A stretch of DNA of 64,000 nucleotides from Didemnitutus sp047777955 (GTDB taxonomy: Bacteria > Verrucomicrobiota > Verrucomicrobiia > Opitutales > Opitutaceae). The DNA is taken from the NCBI RefSeq assembly GCF_047777955.1, contig NZ_CP180537.1:1116001-1180000 (forward strand), given 5' to 3'. This document shows positions 18,810 through 27,262 of this stretch, in pieces. Positions within the stretch are counted from its first letter, which is position 1, and each line of letters starts with the position of its first letter. Both the position numbers and the translations under genes were made by a program. The notes under the pieces were generated by a model. It was not told where the DNA came from and did no database searches. It worked only from the letters and a program-made list of their open reading frames with translations.

Positions 18810-19049
18810 ATGAAAAACGGCCTTTATATCCTGTTCATCACTACGTTGCTTGCCACGGGTTGCTCCGAAAGGAACCAACAGGAAATGAAGGCGAAGCAGG
18901 ACGCGGAAGCGAAGGCACGCGCTGACGCGGCGAAGAAGGAGATGCAGACACTGCCCCAAACTTTCAAACCACGCTACAATAAGAAACTGGATCAATCGGA
19001 GACCAAGTCGGAGCCGGCCCCGCCGCCTCCACAGAACCCAAAACCATGA
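18810..19049 (+). CDS. Small lipoprotein (VirB7/TrbK position)
   Basis: I prefer the ATG at 18810 because the resulting 79-residue protein begins with a proper lipoprotein signal, KNGLYILFITTLLATGC; an ATG at 18771 would add 13 residues before it. The mature part is a charged helix followed by TFKPRY and a Pro-rich tail. Small lipoproteins next to TrbJ and TrbL are usual in trb clusters, acting as entry-exclusion (TrbK) or core-complex (VirB7) proteins. Which of these it is cannot be told. It overlaps trbL by ATGA. Confidence 0.7.
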   Translation: MKNGLYILFITTLLATGCSERNQQEMKAKQDAEAKARADAAKKEMQTLPQTFKPRYNKKLDQSETKSEPAPPPPQNPKP

Positions 19050-20245
19050 GCGCACCGGCAGGCAGTATCCTCCCCGATTCCTACTTCGACGGATTGTCGC
19101 AGTTTTGGGGAGCAACTGCGTATGTCGCGAGTTCGCTCGTTGTCGCGGGGTTCGTATTCAGCGCTGCGCTCAACCGGCACGAACCAGCCTCTCTACTCAG
19201 ATTGTTGGTTCGCGTGTTCTTTGTGGGACTTGCTACCGTTTTTATTCGCGAGTGGTTGATGCGGCTGGGCGACGTTATCGGCGCCTTTGGTGATTTCTTC
19301 GGCATCGATCCCTCCACGGTTGACGATAAGTTCGTCCGATTCATTTCCGGCACCACTCCGTCTGATCCAAATACGAGTGTGTGGGATGTGATCTGGAATA
19401 CCGGATCGATCGGGACCGCGATCGCTTATTCGCTGCTATGGCTCTTCGGTTGGTTGGCGTGGGGCGTCCAGTTCATCGTGAAGCTGGTAGGCGACATACT
19501 GCTTTCAGCGGGATGGGCGCTCAGCCCCCTCTTTCTCGCGTTTTTCATGATTCGGCCGCTACAAGGCGTGGCGCTAAAGTATGTGATGGGATTGGTTGCT
19601 TTGGTTTGCTGGCCATTCGGCTGGGTCATGGCGGCAGTAGTGACGAACGCGATGCTTGAGCGCGCGGCCATCGCGAGCCTCATACCGATTGTCACGCCCG
19701 GTGGCGCGGCAGTCGCTCCGGCTCTCACGGTGCTGCTGATCGGGATCTGGATGATCATCAGTTCAGCGTTGGCGCCATACGTCACCTACAGAGTGCTTAC
19801 CTCGGGCGTGAATCCCGCCGCGGCTTTCGCTCAGGGCCTTGGAGGTGTGGGGCAGGCTGCATTTGCTGGCGGAGTCGGCGCAGCCGTGGCCGCAGCCACC
19901 GGCGGCGTCGCCGCAACGGGAGTCGTGGCAGCCGCAGCCGCCGGGACCCTCGCTGCGGGGGCGGAATCGACTGCACGCGGAGGTGCCGGCGCGCGCATGA
20001 CCAGCACTGTCGTAGGTGGCATCTCGGGTTTGAATGCCGGCAACCTCATGCGTCGGCATGCTAATGCCGCTGAAAGATCGGCAGACGCGGGCACGCGGAG
20101 GGCAGCCGCCGCAGAATCCATGGCTTCGGAGTTTTCACAACACGCACGGCGCCAGCGGCAGAGCCGTAGCGGGTTCGATGATCAGCCGCACAGCAGCGAC
20201 CCGAACCAGGCCGCCATCGAAATCGACGCCTATGTTAAATCTTAA
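19046..20245 (+). CDS. trbL: TrbL/VirB6-like polytopic channel protein
   Basis: The 399-residue product has at least six hydrophobic segments between residues 20 and 245. The conserved TrbL-like core includes SLLWLFGWLAWGVQFIVKLVGDILLS and GWALSPLFLAFFMI. An Ala/Gly-rich stretch (about 255-300) and a polar Arg/Ser-rich C terminus follow, as in many TrbL proteins. It would form part of the inner-membrane channel. Its 3-prime end overlaps a small downstream gene. Confidence 0.85.
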   Translation: MSAPAGSILPDSYFDGLSQFWGATAYVASSLVVAGFVFSAALNRHEPASLLRLLVRVFFVGLATVFIREWLMRLGDVIGAFGDFFGIDPSTVDDKFVRFISGTTPSDPNTSVWDVIWNTGSIGTAIAYSLLWLFGWLAWGVQFIVKLVGDILLSAGWALSPLFLAFFMIRPLQGVALKYVMGLVALVCWPFGWVMAAVVTNAMLERAAIASLIPIVTPGGAAVAPALTVLLIGIWMIISSALAPYVTYRVLTSGVNPAAAFAQGLGGVGQAAFAGGVGAAVAAATGGVAATGVVAAAAAGTLAAGAESTARGGAGARMTSTVVGGISGLNAGNLMRRHANAAERSADAGTRRAAAAESMASEFSQHARRQRQSRSGFDDQPHSSDPNQAAIEIDAYVKS

Positions 20246-20429
20246 TCGTAGATACGCTGCCGCCCTGGAAAAGTCCGCCCGAGCGGAGGAACGTCTCGCG
20301 ACGGCTGAGGAGTCCATTGCTCACAGTCTCCGGGAATTGCTGGGAAACAATTCGACACAGCACGGACCCAGCGGGAACCGTCCATGCAAGAATGTTACTC
20401 CCGACAAGCAGAACCCGAAACGGAGGTAG
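20232..20429 (+). CDS. Small helical protein between trbL and trbF
   Basis: An ATG at 20232 inside the 3-prime end of trbL opens a 65-residue frame whose first half is a clear amphipathic, possibly coiled-coil helix (AAALEKSARAEERLATAEES). The frame ends 2 bp before the trbF start, so it fits the operon without gaps. I recognise no family. Short length and overlap keep confidence moderate. Confidence 0.5.
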   Translation: MLNLNRRYAAALEKSARAEERLATAEESIAHSLRELLGNNSTQHGPSGNRPCKNVTPDKQNPKRR

Positions 20430-20431
20430 CC

Positions 20432-21097
20432 ATGGTCGCGAACGCCACAACTTCCGAAGCCGATGCTCCGCGCGTCACGCCACGATTCGGAAAGCCGAAA
20501 CCGGCTTTGCTTTCGATCTTCGACCGCCAGCGCCGTCAGTCGCTCGTCTGGTTCGCCGTGGCCGTGGCCGCGTGGGTGTGGGCGGCGTGGGACCATCACC
20601 ACCTGGTTGAACAGTTCACGCATCGCCGCGAAGTGCTGCTGATCGACAGCCTCGGCACCTACTACGTCTCTCCCGTCGTCGACATCCAGCAGGCGAAGGA
20701 CCTGCACGCGATGCAGACCAAGCTGGCCTGCAAGGCGCTCTTTGAGCGCAATCCCGCCGGCCCCGATAACCCCGAACTGCTGAAACAGCTCTTCCTGCGC
20801 GACGCCGCGAAACAAGCGCAGACCGCCATCAACAGCACGAAGGCAGAATTCGAGGCGAAGTCGCTGCACCAAAAAGTCGAGGTCGGCGTGCCGGAAATTC
20901 TGAGCACGCGCGACAATGCGTTCTATACTTCCGCGGACGTGCAGTTGATCCGCGTCGGTTCGTATCAAGGCGCGCCCATCACCGAGGCGCTGCGCTACCG
21001 CGTTAAATTCAAATTCCTGGTCAATCCCGACCTGACGCGCAACGGACGTTTCCCCACCGCTGTCGCCGCGTTCCAAGTCGAGCCGATCAAAACATGA
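20432..21097 (+). CDS. trbF: TrbF/VirB8-like protein
   Basis: The ATG at 20432 has a good ribosome site (GGAGG, 20422-20426) and gives 221 residues; an upstream ATG at 20384 overlaps the small gene before it. The product is bitopic, with one transmembrane helix (SLVWFAVAVAAWVWAAW) after a roughly 30-residue cytoplasmic tail, then a periplasmic NTF2-like domain ending in LRYRVKFKFLVNPDLTRNG. This is the TrbF/VirB8 layout; the protein nucleates assembly of the inner-membrane complex. Confidence 0.85.
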   Translation: MVANATTSEADAPRVTPRFGKPKPALLSIFDRQRRQSLVWFAVAVAAWVWAAWDHHHLVEQFTHRREVLLIDSLGTYYVSPVVDIQQAKDLHAMQTKLACKALFERNPAGPDNPELLKQLFLRDAAKQAQTAINSTKAEFEAKSLHQKVEVGVPEILSTRDNAFYTSADVQLIRVGSYQGAPITEALRYRVKFKFLVNPDLTRNGRFPTAVAAFQVEPIKT

Positions 21098-21107
21098 GGA
21101 CTCAGCC

Positions 21108-22013
21108 ATGTGGGGACGTGTCGGCATCTTCTTGGCGGTCGTTTCAGCGCTCTCGGCGCAAACGATTCGCAACCTCGCGCTCGATGCGCAGCAGGTCGTA
21201 GAGCTCCCGATTTCCCGCGAGATCACCACGGTGATGTTTCCCGGACCGCTTACCGCGGTGGCGGGCGCGGACATGCTCATCGACAACGGCCACGACGCGT
21301 CGGAAGTCGAGGAAGGCACGCCGCTCCGGTTCCACATCACGCACGCGCCTGGCTCGAACTTCATTCTCGTCCAGAGCCTGCAACCCGATGCCGCCGGCCG
21401 GCTCACGGCGATTTACGACGGCGCCGCTTACGTCATCCAACTCCGGACCGTCGCGGCCGATTCCGTGGCCAGCATCATCTTCGGGAAAGCGGAAGTCGCG
21501 ACGGCGAAGCGCGTCGAGGCGCCGCCGGAGCCGGTGAAGTTTTCGCCGCGCATCGGCCTTAGCCTGCTGGACCGGGCGCGCGCGTATCCCGTGCTCGCCA
21601 AGTCGCTGCCGAAAGCCGTCGAGGGCGTGACACTCCGCGCGCAGAATCGGAAAGTCGTTCTGCCGGACCTGGAGATCACGGTGCAGGAAGTCTACCGCTT
21701 CTCGAAAGAGGATGCGGTCGTCTTCCTGCTGCGGCTGCACAACACCACGGATCGCACGCTTGAGTTGGCCCCGAGCACCTTTGCCGCCCGCGTGGCGCAG
21801 GAACGATTCGAGCAATCGATTGCCAACGGCCCGCGCAGCCTCGAACCAGGTGCGACGGCCGATGCGGAGTTCGCCATCGTCGGCCTGCCAGACGGCAATC
21901 GCAACGACCTGAGCGCGGACAACGCCTTCACGATTCTCGTCAACACGACGCGGCGCGAAGCGCTCGCGGCCAACGTGACACCAACACCGTCGCCGGAGGG
22001 CAGCCAGCCATGA
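21108..22013 (+). CDS. trbG: TrbG/VirB9-like outer-membrane core protein
   Basis: The 301-residue product has an N-terminal signal peptide (VGIFLAVVSALSAQ) and an N-terminal beta domain beginning RNLALDAQQVVELPISREITTV, like the start of VirB9/TrbG. Its place between TrbF and TrbI agrees. The C-terminal half (VYRFSKEDAVVFLLRLHNTT) looks like a second beta-sandwich but diverges from classical VirB9. It would form the outer-membrane ring with the VirB10-like protein and lipoproteins. It overlaps trbI by ATGA. Confidence 0.72.
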   Translation: MWGRVGIFLAVVSALSAQTIRNLALDAQQVVELPISREITTVMFPGPLTAVAGADMLIDNGHDASEVEEGTPLRFHITHAPGSNFILVQSLQPDAAGRLTAIYDGAAYVIQLRTVAADSVASIIFGKAEVATAKRVEAPPEPVKFSPRIGLSLLDRARAYPVLAKSLPKAVEGVTLRAQNRKVVLPDLEITVQEVYRFSKEDAVVFLLRLHNTTDRTLELAPSTFAARVAQERFEQSIANGPRSLEPGATADAEFAIVGLPDGNRNDLSADNAFTILVNTTRREALAANVTPTPSPEGSQP

Positions 22014-23119
22014 ACCCGCGCAACCTCGGCAATTTTCTGAAGAGCAAGTTCGGCCTCTTCGTCGTGTTCGTCGCGGTTCTGTTCTCGGGCCTCGCGATCT
22101 ACGGCAAGCATCAGAGCAACGAGCGCGCCGCCGCCCGGCTCGCCGCCGCGAACGCGAAGAAAGTGGAGCTGGGGCAGGTGCAGGTCCCACTGAACCAAGG
22201 GCTCGAGGACGGGATGCCCCAAGAGGCGCGCAGCCCGGCCGCAGCCACGGAAGGCAAGGACGCCAAAGGCGACGGGCTCGTGCCGTTTCATCCCGTCGCC
22301 ACCGACGCGAAAGGAAGCAAGGCAACGGCGGCCGCGAAGACTCCTCCGCCGCCGCGGAAGATTCGCTACGCCTCGCTGCTTGCGAGCTACCAAGCGCCAT
22401 CCGCCGACGCGAAGCGGGTGAGCGCAGAGCCACCCGAACGATTCATGCCGTTCGGCACGCTACTGAAGTGCAAACTCGTGAACACGATTGATAGCGCGAA
22501 CCTCGAAACGCCCGTCATCGCCGTGCTGCTCGAAGACGTGTGGCAGAACGGGAAGAAAATCATTCCCGCCAACACGCTCGTGCACGGCACCGCGCGGGCG
22601 GGCCGCATGCGCGACCGCGTGACGGCGTCCGGCACGTGGCGCTTTGTCTGGCAGGATGGGCGCGAACTCGCATTCAACGGCGTCGCGCTGGATCGCGAAT
22701 ACGATCAGGACATCGACGGCTACGGGATCACCGATGGCTCCGCCGGAGTCAAGGGACGCGTCATCGCGAGCGACAATCTCCAGGAATTGAAGATGCTCGC
22801 GTCCGCCGCGCTGAGCGGATTCGCGCGCGGCACGCAGGACCGAACGCAGACCGCCTTGGGAACGACGATCACCGGCTCGCTCTCGAATGGCGTCCGCGAA
22901 GGCGCGGGCGACGTGTTCGAACTTTACGCCCAACGCACCCTGAAAGACATCGAGGAAAACGGCTACTTCGTCCGGGTCGCAGCCGGGAAGGAATTCTACG
23001 TCTACGTGCTCGAAGCGATCAATCCGCAGCGCGCCAGTGTCGCCGGGGTGAAAACCGCGGCGGGCGAGGATGCGCCGCGGATAAACACCCCTTCGGCCCA
23101 AACTCCCAACAAAGGATAG
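22010..23119 (+). CDS. trbI: TrbI/VirB10-like core protein
   Basis: The 369-residue protein has one N-terminal membrane helix (FGLFVVFVAVLFSGLAIYG), a proline/alanine-rich periplasmic linker, and a C-terminal VirB10-like beta-barrel domain. Motifs in that domain include FGTLLKCKLVNTIDSANLET, NGKKIIPANTLVHGTA and GKEFYVYVLE. VirB10 proteins span both membranes and transmit the energy signal for DNA passage. The start overlaps the previous stop codon by ATGA. Confidence 0.88.
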   Translation: MNPRNLGNFLKSKFGLFVVFVAVLFSGLAIYGKHQSNERAAARLAAANAKKVELGQVQVPLNQGLEDGMPQEARSPAAATEGKDAKGDGLVPFHPVATDAKGSKATAAAKTPPPPRKIRYASLLASYQAPSADAKRVSAEPPERFMPFGTLLKCKLVNTIDSANLETPVIAVLLEDVWQNGKKIIPANTLVHGTARAGRMRDRVTASGTWRFVWQDGRELAFNGVALDREYDQDIDGYGITDGSAGVKGRVIASDNLQELKMLASAALSGFARGTQDRTQTALGTTITGSLSNGVREGAGDVFELYAQRTLKDIEENGYFVRVAAGKEFYVYVLEAINPQRASVAGVKTAAGEDAPRINTPSAQTPNKG

Positions 23120-23121
23120 TT

Positions 23122-23667
23122 ATGCGTCACTCATGCTGGATTTTGGTCGCGGTGGTCTTGGCGGGCTGTGCCTCGCCGAACGCGCGGGTGGTGCAGGCGC
23201 CGGTTCCGCCTCCGGCCCTGCCGGCGGCAAGCGAGCGCAAGGCGGTCGAGACCGCCTACGCGGTCCGCGGCTACCGGGATTCCGGTAGTCCAGAGATTCG
23301 ACACGAGGCGCACATCGTGTTTCGCCGCACCCTGGTGCCGGCCAACGCCGACGCGAACGATACGGCGCCGCGCACCGTGTTCGCCCCGGCGAGCTATACG
23401 CCGTTGCCGGCGAGCGAGGAATTGTCCGCGGAGCTGGCGAAGCAAAAGGCCATCACCGCGGAAATGCAGGACATGCACACCGCGATGGCGGCGACGCAGA
23501 CAAAAATGCAGGCGCAGTATGCCCAGCTCGTGAAACAGACCGGCGAGGCCTTGCGGCTGCGCGACCGGATGGAAGCGGAGCGCAACCAAACGCGCGCCAA
23601 TGCCGCGACGGCGTCGGATGGCGTCGCGGCGACGACCGATCCGCGGGCGACGCAAGCGAAGTGGTGA
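23122..23667 (+). CDS. Lipoprotein of the secretion operon
   Basis: An ATG at 23122 preceded by AAAGGA opens a 181-residue frame beginning with a lipoprotein signal (CWILVAVVLAGC). The mature region is Pro/Ala-rich, then has a long charged coiled-coil helix (about residues 95-150, EELSAELAKQKAITAEMQDM). It probably anchors in the outer membrane and belongs to the core complex. Family unknown. Palindrome copy 4 lies inside this coding sequence (23271-23288), the only copy within an undoubted gene. Confidence 0.7.
   Translation: MRHSCWILVAVVLAGCASPNARVVQAPVPPPALPAASERKAVETAYAVRGYRDSGSPEIRHEAHIVFRRTLVPANADANDTAPRTVFAPASYTPLPASEELSAELAKQKAITAEMQDMHTAMAATQTKMQAQYAQLVKQTGEALRLRDRMEAERNQTRANAATASDGVAATTDPRATQAKW
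23271..23288. promoter_or_regulatory. 18-bp palindrome, copy 4 (inside a coding sequence)
   Basis: CTACCGGGATTCCGGTAG has 7-bp perfect arms. It lies inside the lipoprotein gene, about 390 bp before the ClpB-like ATPase and LuxR-type regulator genes. It could serve an internal promoter for them or act as a repressor roadblock. Confidence 0.5.
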
Positions 23668-23675
23668 GGTGCGCC

Positions 23676-24584
23676 ATGGAACTCACCGACGAGATCAGGG
23701 CGAAGCTCGCTGCGCTGCCAGCACGGCTGAAAGGCCGGCTGCGCGGGCAGGATCCCGCCATCGATCGCGTCTGCGAGAGGGTCCAGCATGGTGAACTTGG
23801 TTTGGCTCACCCGGGCCGTCCGCGCGCCAGTTTCCTTTTTCTGGGCCCGACCGGCGTCGGCAAAACTGAGCTGACGCTGCAGTTCACGGCTGAAGTCGCG
23901 GGGGCGGGACGCGTCGTCCGACTCGATATGTCGGAGTATCAGACGGCCGAACGTCTCGCGCTCCTGCTCGGCGACGCCACGATCCCCGGGCGAATCGCCG
24001 AGGGTTACGACCGCTGCGCGGGACGCGGCACGTTGCTCTTCGATGAAATCGAGAAGGCGCACCCGCGCGTCCTAGACGTGCTGCTGCAATTGCTCGATGC
24101 GGCCCGCGTGACGACGGGACGCAACCGGGAACTGAACTTTTCGGATTGGTATGTGGTGCTCACGAGCAACATCGGCGCGCAGCGCGTCATGGCGCTGCGC
24201 AAGTCGAAGTTCGAAACGATGGAGCGGCTTGTGCGGCAAGAGGCGCAGCGGGAACTGCGACCGGAGATTTTCGCGCGCATCAACGCGGTGGTGGTCTTCA
24301 ACAAGCTGGATTTCGACACACAGCGCGTAATCGCGCGCGACATGATCCAGGCGGAATGCGAGGCGCAGGGCGCACGCGGATGTGACGTGCGGTGTCACGA
24401 CACGGTGCCCGAAGTGGTGATTCAACGTGGCTTCAATGATCGATTGGGCGCGCGGCCAATGCGCGATGCGACCGAACTCCTCGTGCGCAACGCCATCGCC
24501 GCCGACCTGCTCGCCGGCGGGACCGGTAACGGCCATCTGCATCCCGACGCAGATGGATTGAGGTTAAAACTGAAGGCGTCGTGA
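23676..24584 (+). CDS. Stand-alone ClpB-type (D2) AAA+ ATPase
   Basis: I set the start at ATG 23676, after GAGGTG; an ATG at 23661 would add five residues. The 302-residue product matches the second AAA+ module of ClpA/ClpB alone: RGQDPAIDRVCERV, Walker A GPTGVGKT, RLDMSEYQ, Walker B LLFDEIEKAHP, sensor-1 VVLTSNIG, arginine-finger region LRPEIFARINAVVVF and sensor-2 GARPMRDATE. There is no N-domain or D1 module. It lies at the end of the secretion operon, which lacks a recognisable VirB11/TrbB ATPase. It may remodel relaxosome or secretion components; this is inference. Confidence 0.88.
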   Translation: MELTDEIRAKLAALPARLKGRLRGQDPAIDRVCERVQHGELGLAHPGRPRASFLFLGPTGVGKTELTLQFTAEVAGAGRVVRLDMSEYQTAERLALLLGDATIPGRIAEGYDRCAGRGTLLFDEIEKAHPRVLDVLLQLLDAARVTTGRNRELNFSDWYVVLTSNIGAQRVMALRKSKFETMERLVRQEAQRELRPEIFARINAVVVFNKLDFDTQRVIARDMIQAECEAQGARGCDVRCHDTVPEVVIQRGFNDRLGARPMRDATELLVRNAIAADLLAGGTGNGHLHPDADGLRLKLKAS

Positions 24585-24588
24585 AGTC

Positions 24589-25308
24589 ATGTTGTCGAAA
24601 CAGGCATCTCCGCGGATCGTGGTCCTCAAGGCGGACCGCTTGTATGGGGATCTGATTTGCCGCCAGATCAAAGAGCTGTGGCGCAATGCCACGGTGCTCG
24701 TTTTTCAACACGGTTTCGACGCCTTGGACTCGATCCAAGCGGAGCCACCCGATCTGTTCGTGGCGGGCGTGAAGATCGACGACATGGACGGCCTCGAACA
24801 TTTCGAGCCGTTCATCGATACGACGCTGCCGATTCTGGTGCTCACTTCCCGGAAGGAGGCCCGCACTTTCGAAATGCTGCGCGGCATCCGTTACGACGGC
24901 ATCTACGACGGGCACGCGGAGGGTTTGGAAAATCTGCCCGCCGCGTTGCAACAGGTGATTCAGCGTCGCCTCTACGTCAGCCCGACGATGGTCGAACACT
25001 TGAAGCGGCCAAAGAACATCACCCTCGATGCGCTCACGGAAAAAGAGGGGATGGTGCTCTCGATCATCGGCGATGGTTCGGACGATCAACTGGCGGCGGA
25101 GCGGCTGGGCATTTCGCCGCACACGGTGAACACGCACCGGAAGGCGATCATGGCGAAGCTCAAGCTGCACCACAAAGGGCAGCTCATGTTGTATGCGCTC
25201 CAGCACGGCTACATTTGGGTGACGGGCGCGAACGTCTACTATCCGGGATTCCAGCGGCGCCTCCAAGGAGGCGCGAAGCCGGCTCCGAAGGAACGCGCCA
25301 GCGCGTAG
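24589..25308 (+). CDS. NarL/FixJ-type regulator with degenerate receiver
   Basis: The 239-residue product has a CheY-like N-terminal domain (about 8-125) and a LuxR-type HTH at about 148-205 (LTEKEGMVLSIIGDG...DDQLAAERLGISPHTVNTHRKAIMAKL). The receiver keeps the DMDGLEHF loop, but the position expected to hold the phosphorylated Asp is Gly60 (DLFVAGVKI), and the conserved Lys near residue 109 is absent. It is therefore probably not a classical phospho-switch. It follows the ClpB-like gene by 4 bp. It is the best candidate to bind the element's 18-bp palindromes, because LuxR-type dimers bind dyads of about this size. Confidence 0.85.
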   Translation: MLSKQASPRIVVLKADRLYGDLICRQIKELWRNATVLVFQHGFDALDSIQAEPPDLFVAGVKIDDMDGLEHFEPFIDTTLPILVLTSRKEARTFEMLRGIRYDGIYDGHAEGLENLPAALQQVIQRRLYVSPTMVEHLKRPKNITLDALTEKEGMVLSIIGDGSDDQLAAERLGISPHTVNTHRKAIMAKLKLHHKGQLMLYALQHGYIWVTGANVYYPGFQRRLQGGAKPAPKERASA

Positions 25309-25573
25309 GCGCGACCACTTCACCGCGCGTTGAGTGTCTCAGGTGCCCATTAGTGACGAATTGCGGGGCTGCTCTTTTATCGGGTGCGATAGTCAACCTC
25401 GTGGCCAGCACTGCCGCTGATGTTGAGGTAGCTGCGCGTGAACAACGCCCGGCGATGTTTGACCGCCAACAAGCATTGTTCGCCGGCTCCAAAGATGTCC
25501 TTTCGCTCAGATATCCCGCTTGTCAACGGCTTGCGCAAGCCATAGTGACCTTGTGCGTGAGCCCAACTTAAAG
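25309..25573. promoter_or_regulatory. Intergenic region with palindromic operator before the cyclodipeptide cargo
   Basis: This 265-bp gap separates the secretion operon from the cargo genes. It contains a perfect 14-bp palindrome GGCTTGCGCAAGCC at 25528-25541. A TTGTCA hexamer (25520-25525) lies just left of it and a weak TAGTGA (25543-25548) just right, at 17-bp spacing. This could be a promoter with an operator in its spacer, driving the gene at 25574. The minus-10 match is poor, so the promoter call is tentative while the palindrome is certain. Confidence 0.45.
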
Positions 25574-27262
25574 ATGAACACTATCGCGCCGACGCTGGTT
25601 TTGCTTACGTTTCTATTACCCATCGCGTGCTTTTCGATTTACGGATTCTGGCGCTCCACGGACGAAAGCGAGGGCAATTCGCTAGACGATCGCTTTTTGC
25701 ACGCATCGCAAAAAACGAAAAAGGGGGATATCAGTGCCTCCACCGTATCCTACATGCTGCAAATCTCGACGACTTTCTATTTCATCTACTGGGGCTACAA
25801 TTACGGGGCATCTAATATTCTGTATTTGATTAGCTGGGGCATAGGAATGTGGCTTTTCTCGCTGTATGCCCCAAGGCTTTTGGCGGTCCGATCAAGTTAT
25901 GTAACCCTAGCTGGATTCCTGTCCTCGCCATTTGCTGCACCATGCCGACGGATTGTAGGAGGCCTGATCGCGTTTTTCTTTCTGGGACTGTTTTACGTCG
26001 AAACTTCATTCGCGTCCGACTTCCTCTCGAAGCTGTTTGCGCAATCCAAGACATACCCCGAGACCGCGGTCTGGTGGGTGTTCTTCTTCGCGCTCGGAAT
26101 TTCGGTGTTTTGCTACTCGATCTTGGGGGGCATGAGGAAGGTAGTCGCAACCGACAAGGTTCAGCTGTCGATGGCGTATGTGGGTTTTGCGATAGTTTTC
26201 TGCCTGTTGTTGCCAAACGTTGTGGCTCGGAGCGGACTCACAGGCATTTTGCTTTGGATTATTTCCACCGCACTCTACGCCGTCCTGTTTTTTTACAGCC
26301 GCGGAGATCGCTCGACGCCACTAGTGAGGCTTTCGCTCGTGATTTCGCTATTCATAATCGTCACAGCCGGGCTTTTCTATAAACCATGGCAAGGCAATAT
26401 GTCGGCGGGGGTCGATATTGAAGGATTGTTCAAGCAACTATTGGAGCCCTATGGTTGGGTAACGCTCCTCGGGTTTACGCTAGCGAACATTCTCTGGCAA
26501 TTTGCCGATGGATCAAACTACCAGCGGATTGCCAGCCTTGAACTGGACGATCTTAAGACAGAGGAGGAGAAGCATGCCCGGATTCGCGATCTTTTTCTTG
26601 GTCTCGTTGTCGTATCGCCACTCACTTGGGGATTTGGCATTATTCTCGGAATTTTCCTGCGCGCCTCCGGCACGGTAACGGCAGCCTCTGGTGAGGAATA
26701 CGTTTCCTTTCTCAACAGCCTTTCTGCAGGCGTGGTAGCTGGAAACTCCGTGTCTCTAGTCATAGCGATTGCCCTTGGCACCGCCATGTCAGGGGTGATG
26801 CTTTCGACAGCAGACAGTGCTGTGCTAGCGTTCTTCGATACGACGATCCGTGATATATTGCGCACTCCAACCTTAACGGCTCGCAGATACCTCTGGCTCG
26901 GACTGCTAGGTTTTTCAATCGTTGTAGGGTGTGCGATGGCACACCGCTTGGGCGGAGTTTCTTCAATTCTCGTAGTCGCGTCTGCCGTCAATGCTTTGAT
27001 ATTAATACTAGCTTTGCCGGCAATCGCGTATCTTCACGGAGTGCGGTTCTCGGCATTGGCGCTGCTGCTTACTACTTCCGTTGGATTTGTTGCTACAGGT
27101 TACGTGACGCTTTGGCCACCGACTTCCATCCCATTTAACATCCAAATGGTATTACCGATACTGGTTGCGGTTATTGCATCTGTCCCGGGGGTCATAGTGG
27201 CTATTTTGCAGGGGAAGAGGCAGCAATCACCGGATACGGACGTTACAGCTGCGAAAACATGA
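25574..27262 (+). CDS. SSS/SLC5-like sodium:solute symporter family protein
   Basis: The ATG at 25574 gives 562 residues; an upstream in-frame start at 25520 would add a polar stretch that does not resemble the family. At least twelve hydrophobic segments are visible. The first helices (SYMLQISTTFYFIYWGYNYG) and the later GTAMSGVMLSTADSAVLAFFDTT, which resembles the SSS core motif with STADS, support a sodium:solute symporter fold. The region is visibly AT-richer than the secretion operon, suggesting separate acquisition. It overlaps the next gene by ATGA and probably moves the product or a precursor of the nearby cyclodipeptide synthase; the substrate is unknown. Confidence 0.78.
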   Translation: MNTIAPTLVLLTFLLPIACFSIYGFWRSTDESEGNSLDDRFLHASQKTKKGDISASTVSYMLQISTTFYFIYWGYNYGASNILYLISWGIGMWLFSLYAPRLLAVRSSYVTLAGFLSSPFAAPCRRIVGGLIAFFFLGLFYVETSFASDFLSKLFAQSKTYPETAVWWVFFFALGISVFCYSILGGMRKVVATDKVQLSMAYVGFAIVFCLLLPNVVARSGLTGILLWIISTALYAVLFFYSRGDRSTPLVRLSLVISLFIIVTAGLFYKPWQGNMSAGVDIEGLFKQLLEPYGWVTLLGFTLANILWQFADGSNYQRIASLELDDLKTEEEKHARIRDLFLGLVVVSPLTWGFGIILGIFLRASGTVTAASGEEYVSFLNSLSAGVVAGNSVSLVIAIALGTAMSGVMLSTADSAVLAFFDTTIRDILRTPTLTARRYLWLGLLGFSIVVGCAMAHRLGGVSSILVVASAVNALILILALPAIAYLHGVRFSALALLLTTSVGFVATGYVTLWPPTSIPFNIQMVLPILVAVIASVPGVIVAILQGKRQQSPDTDVTAAKT

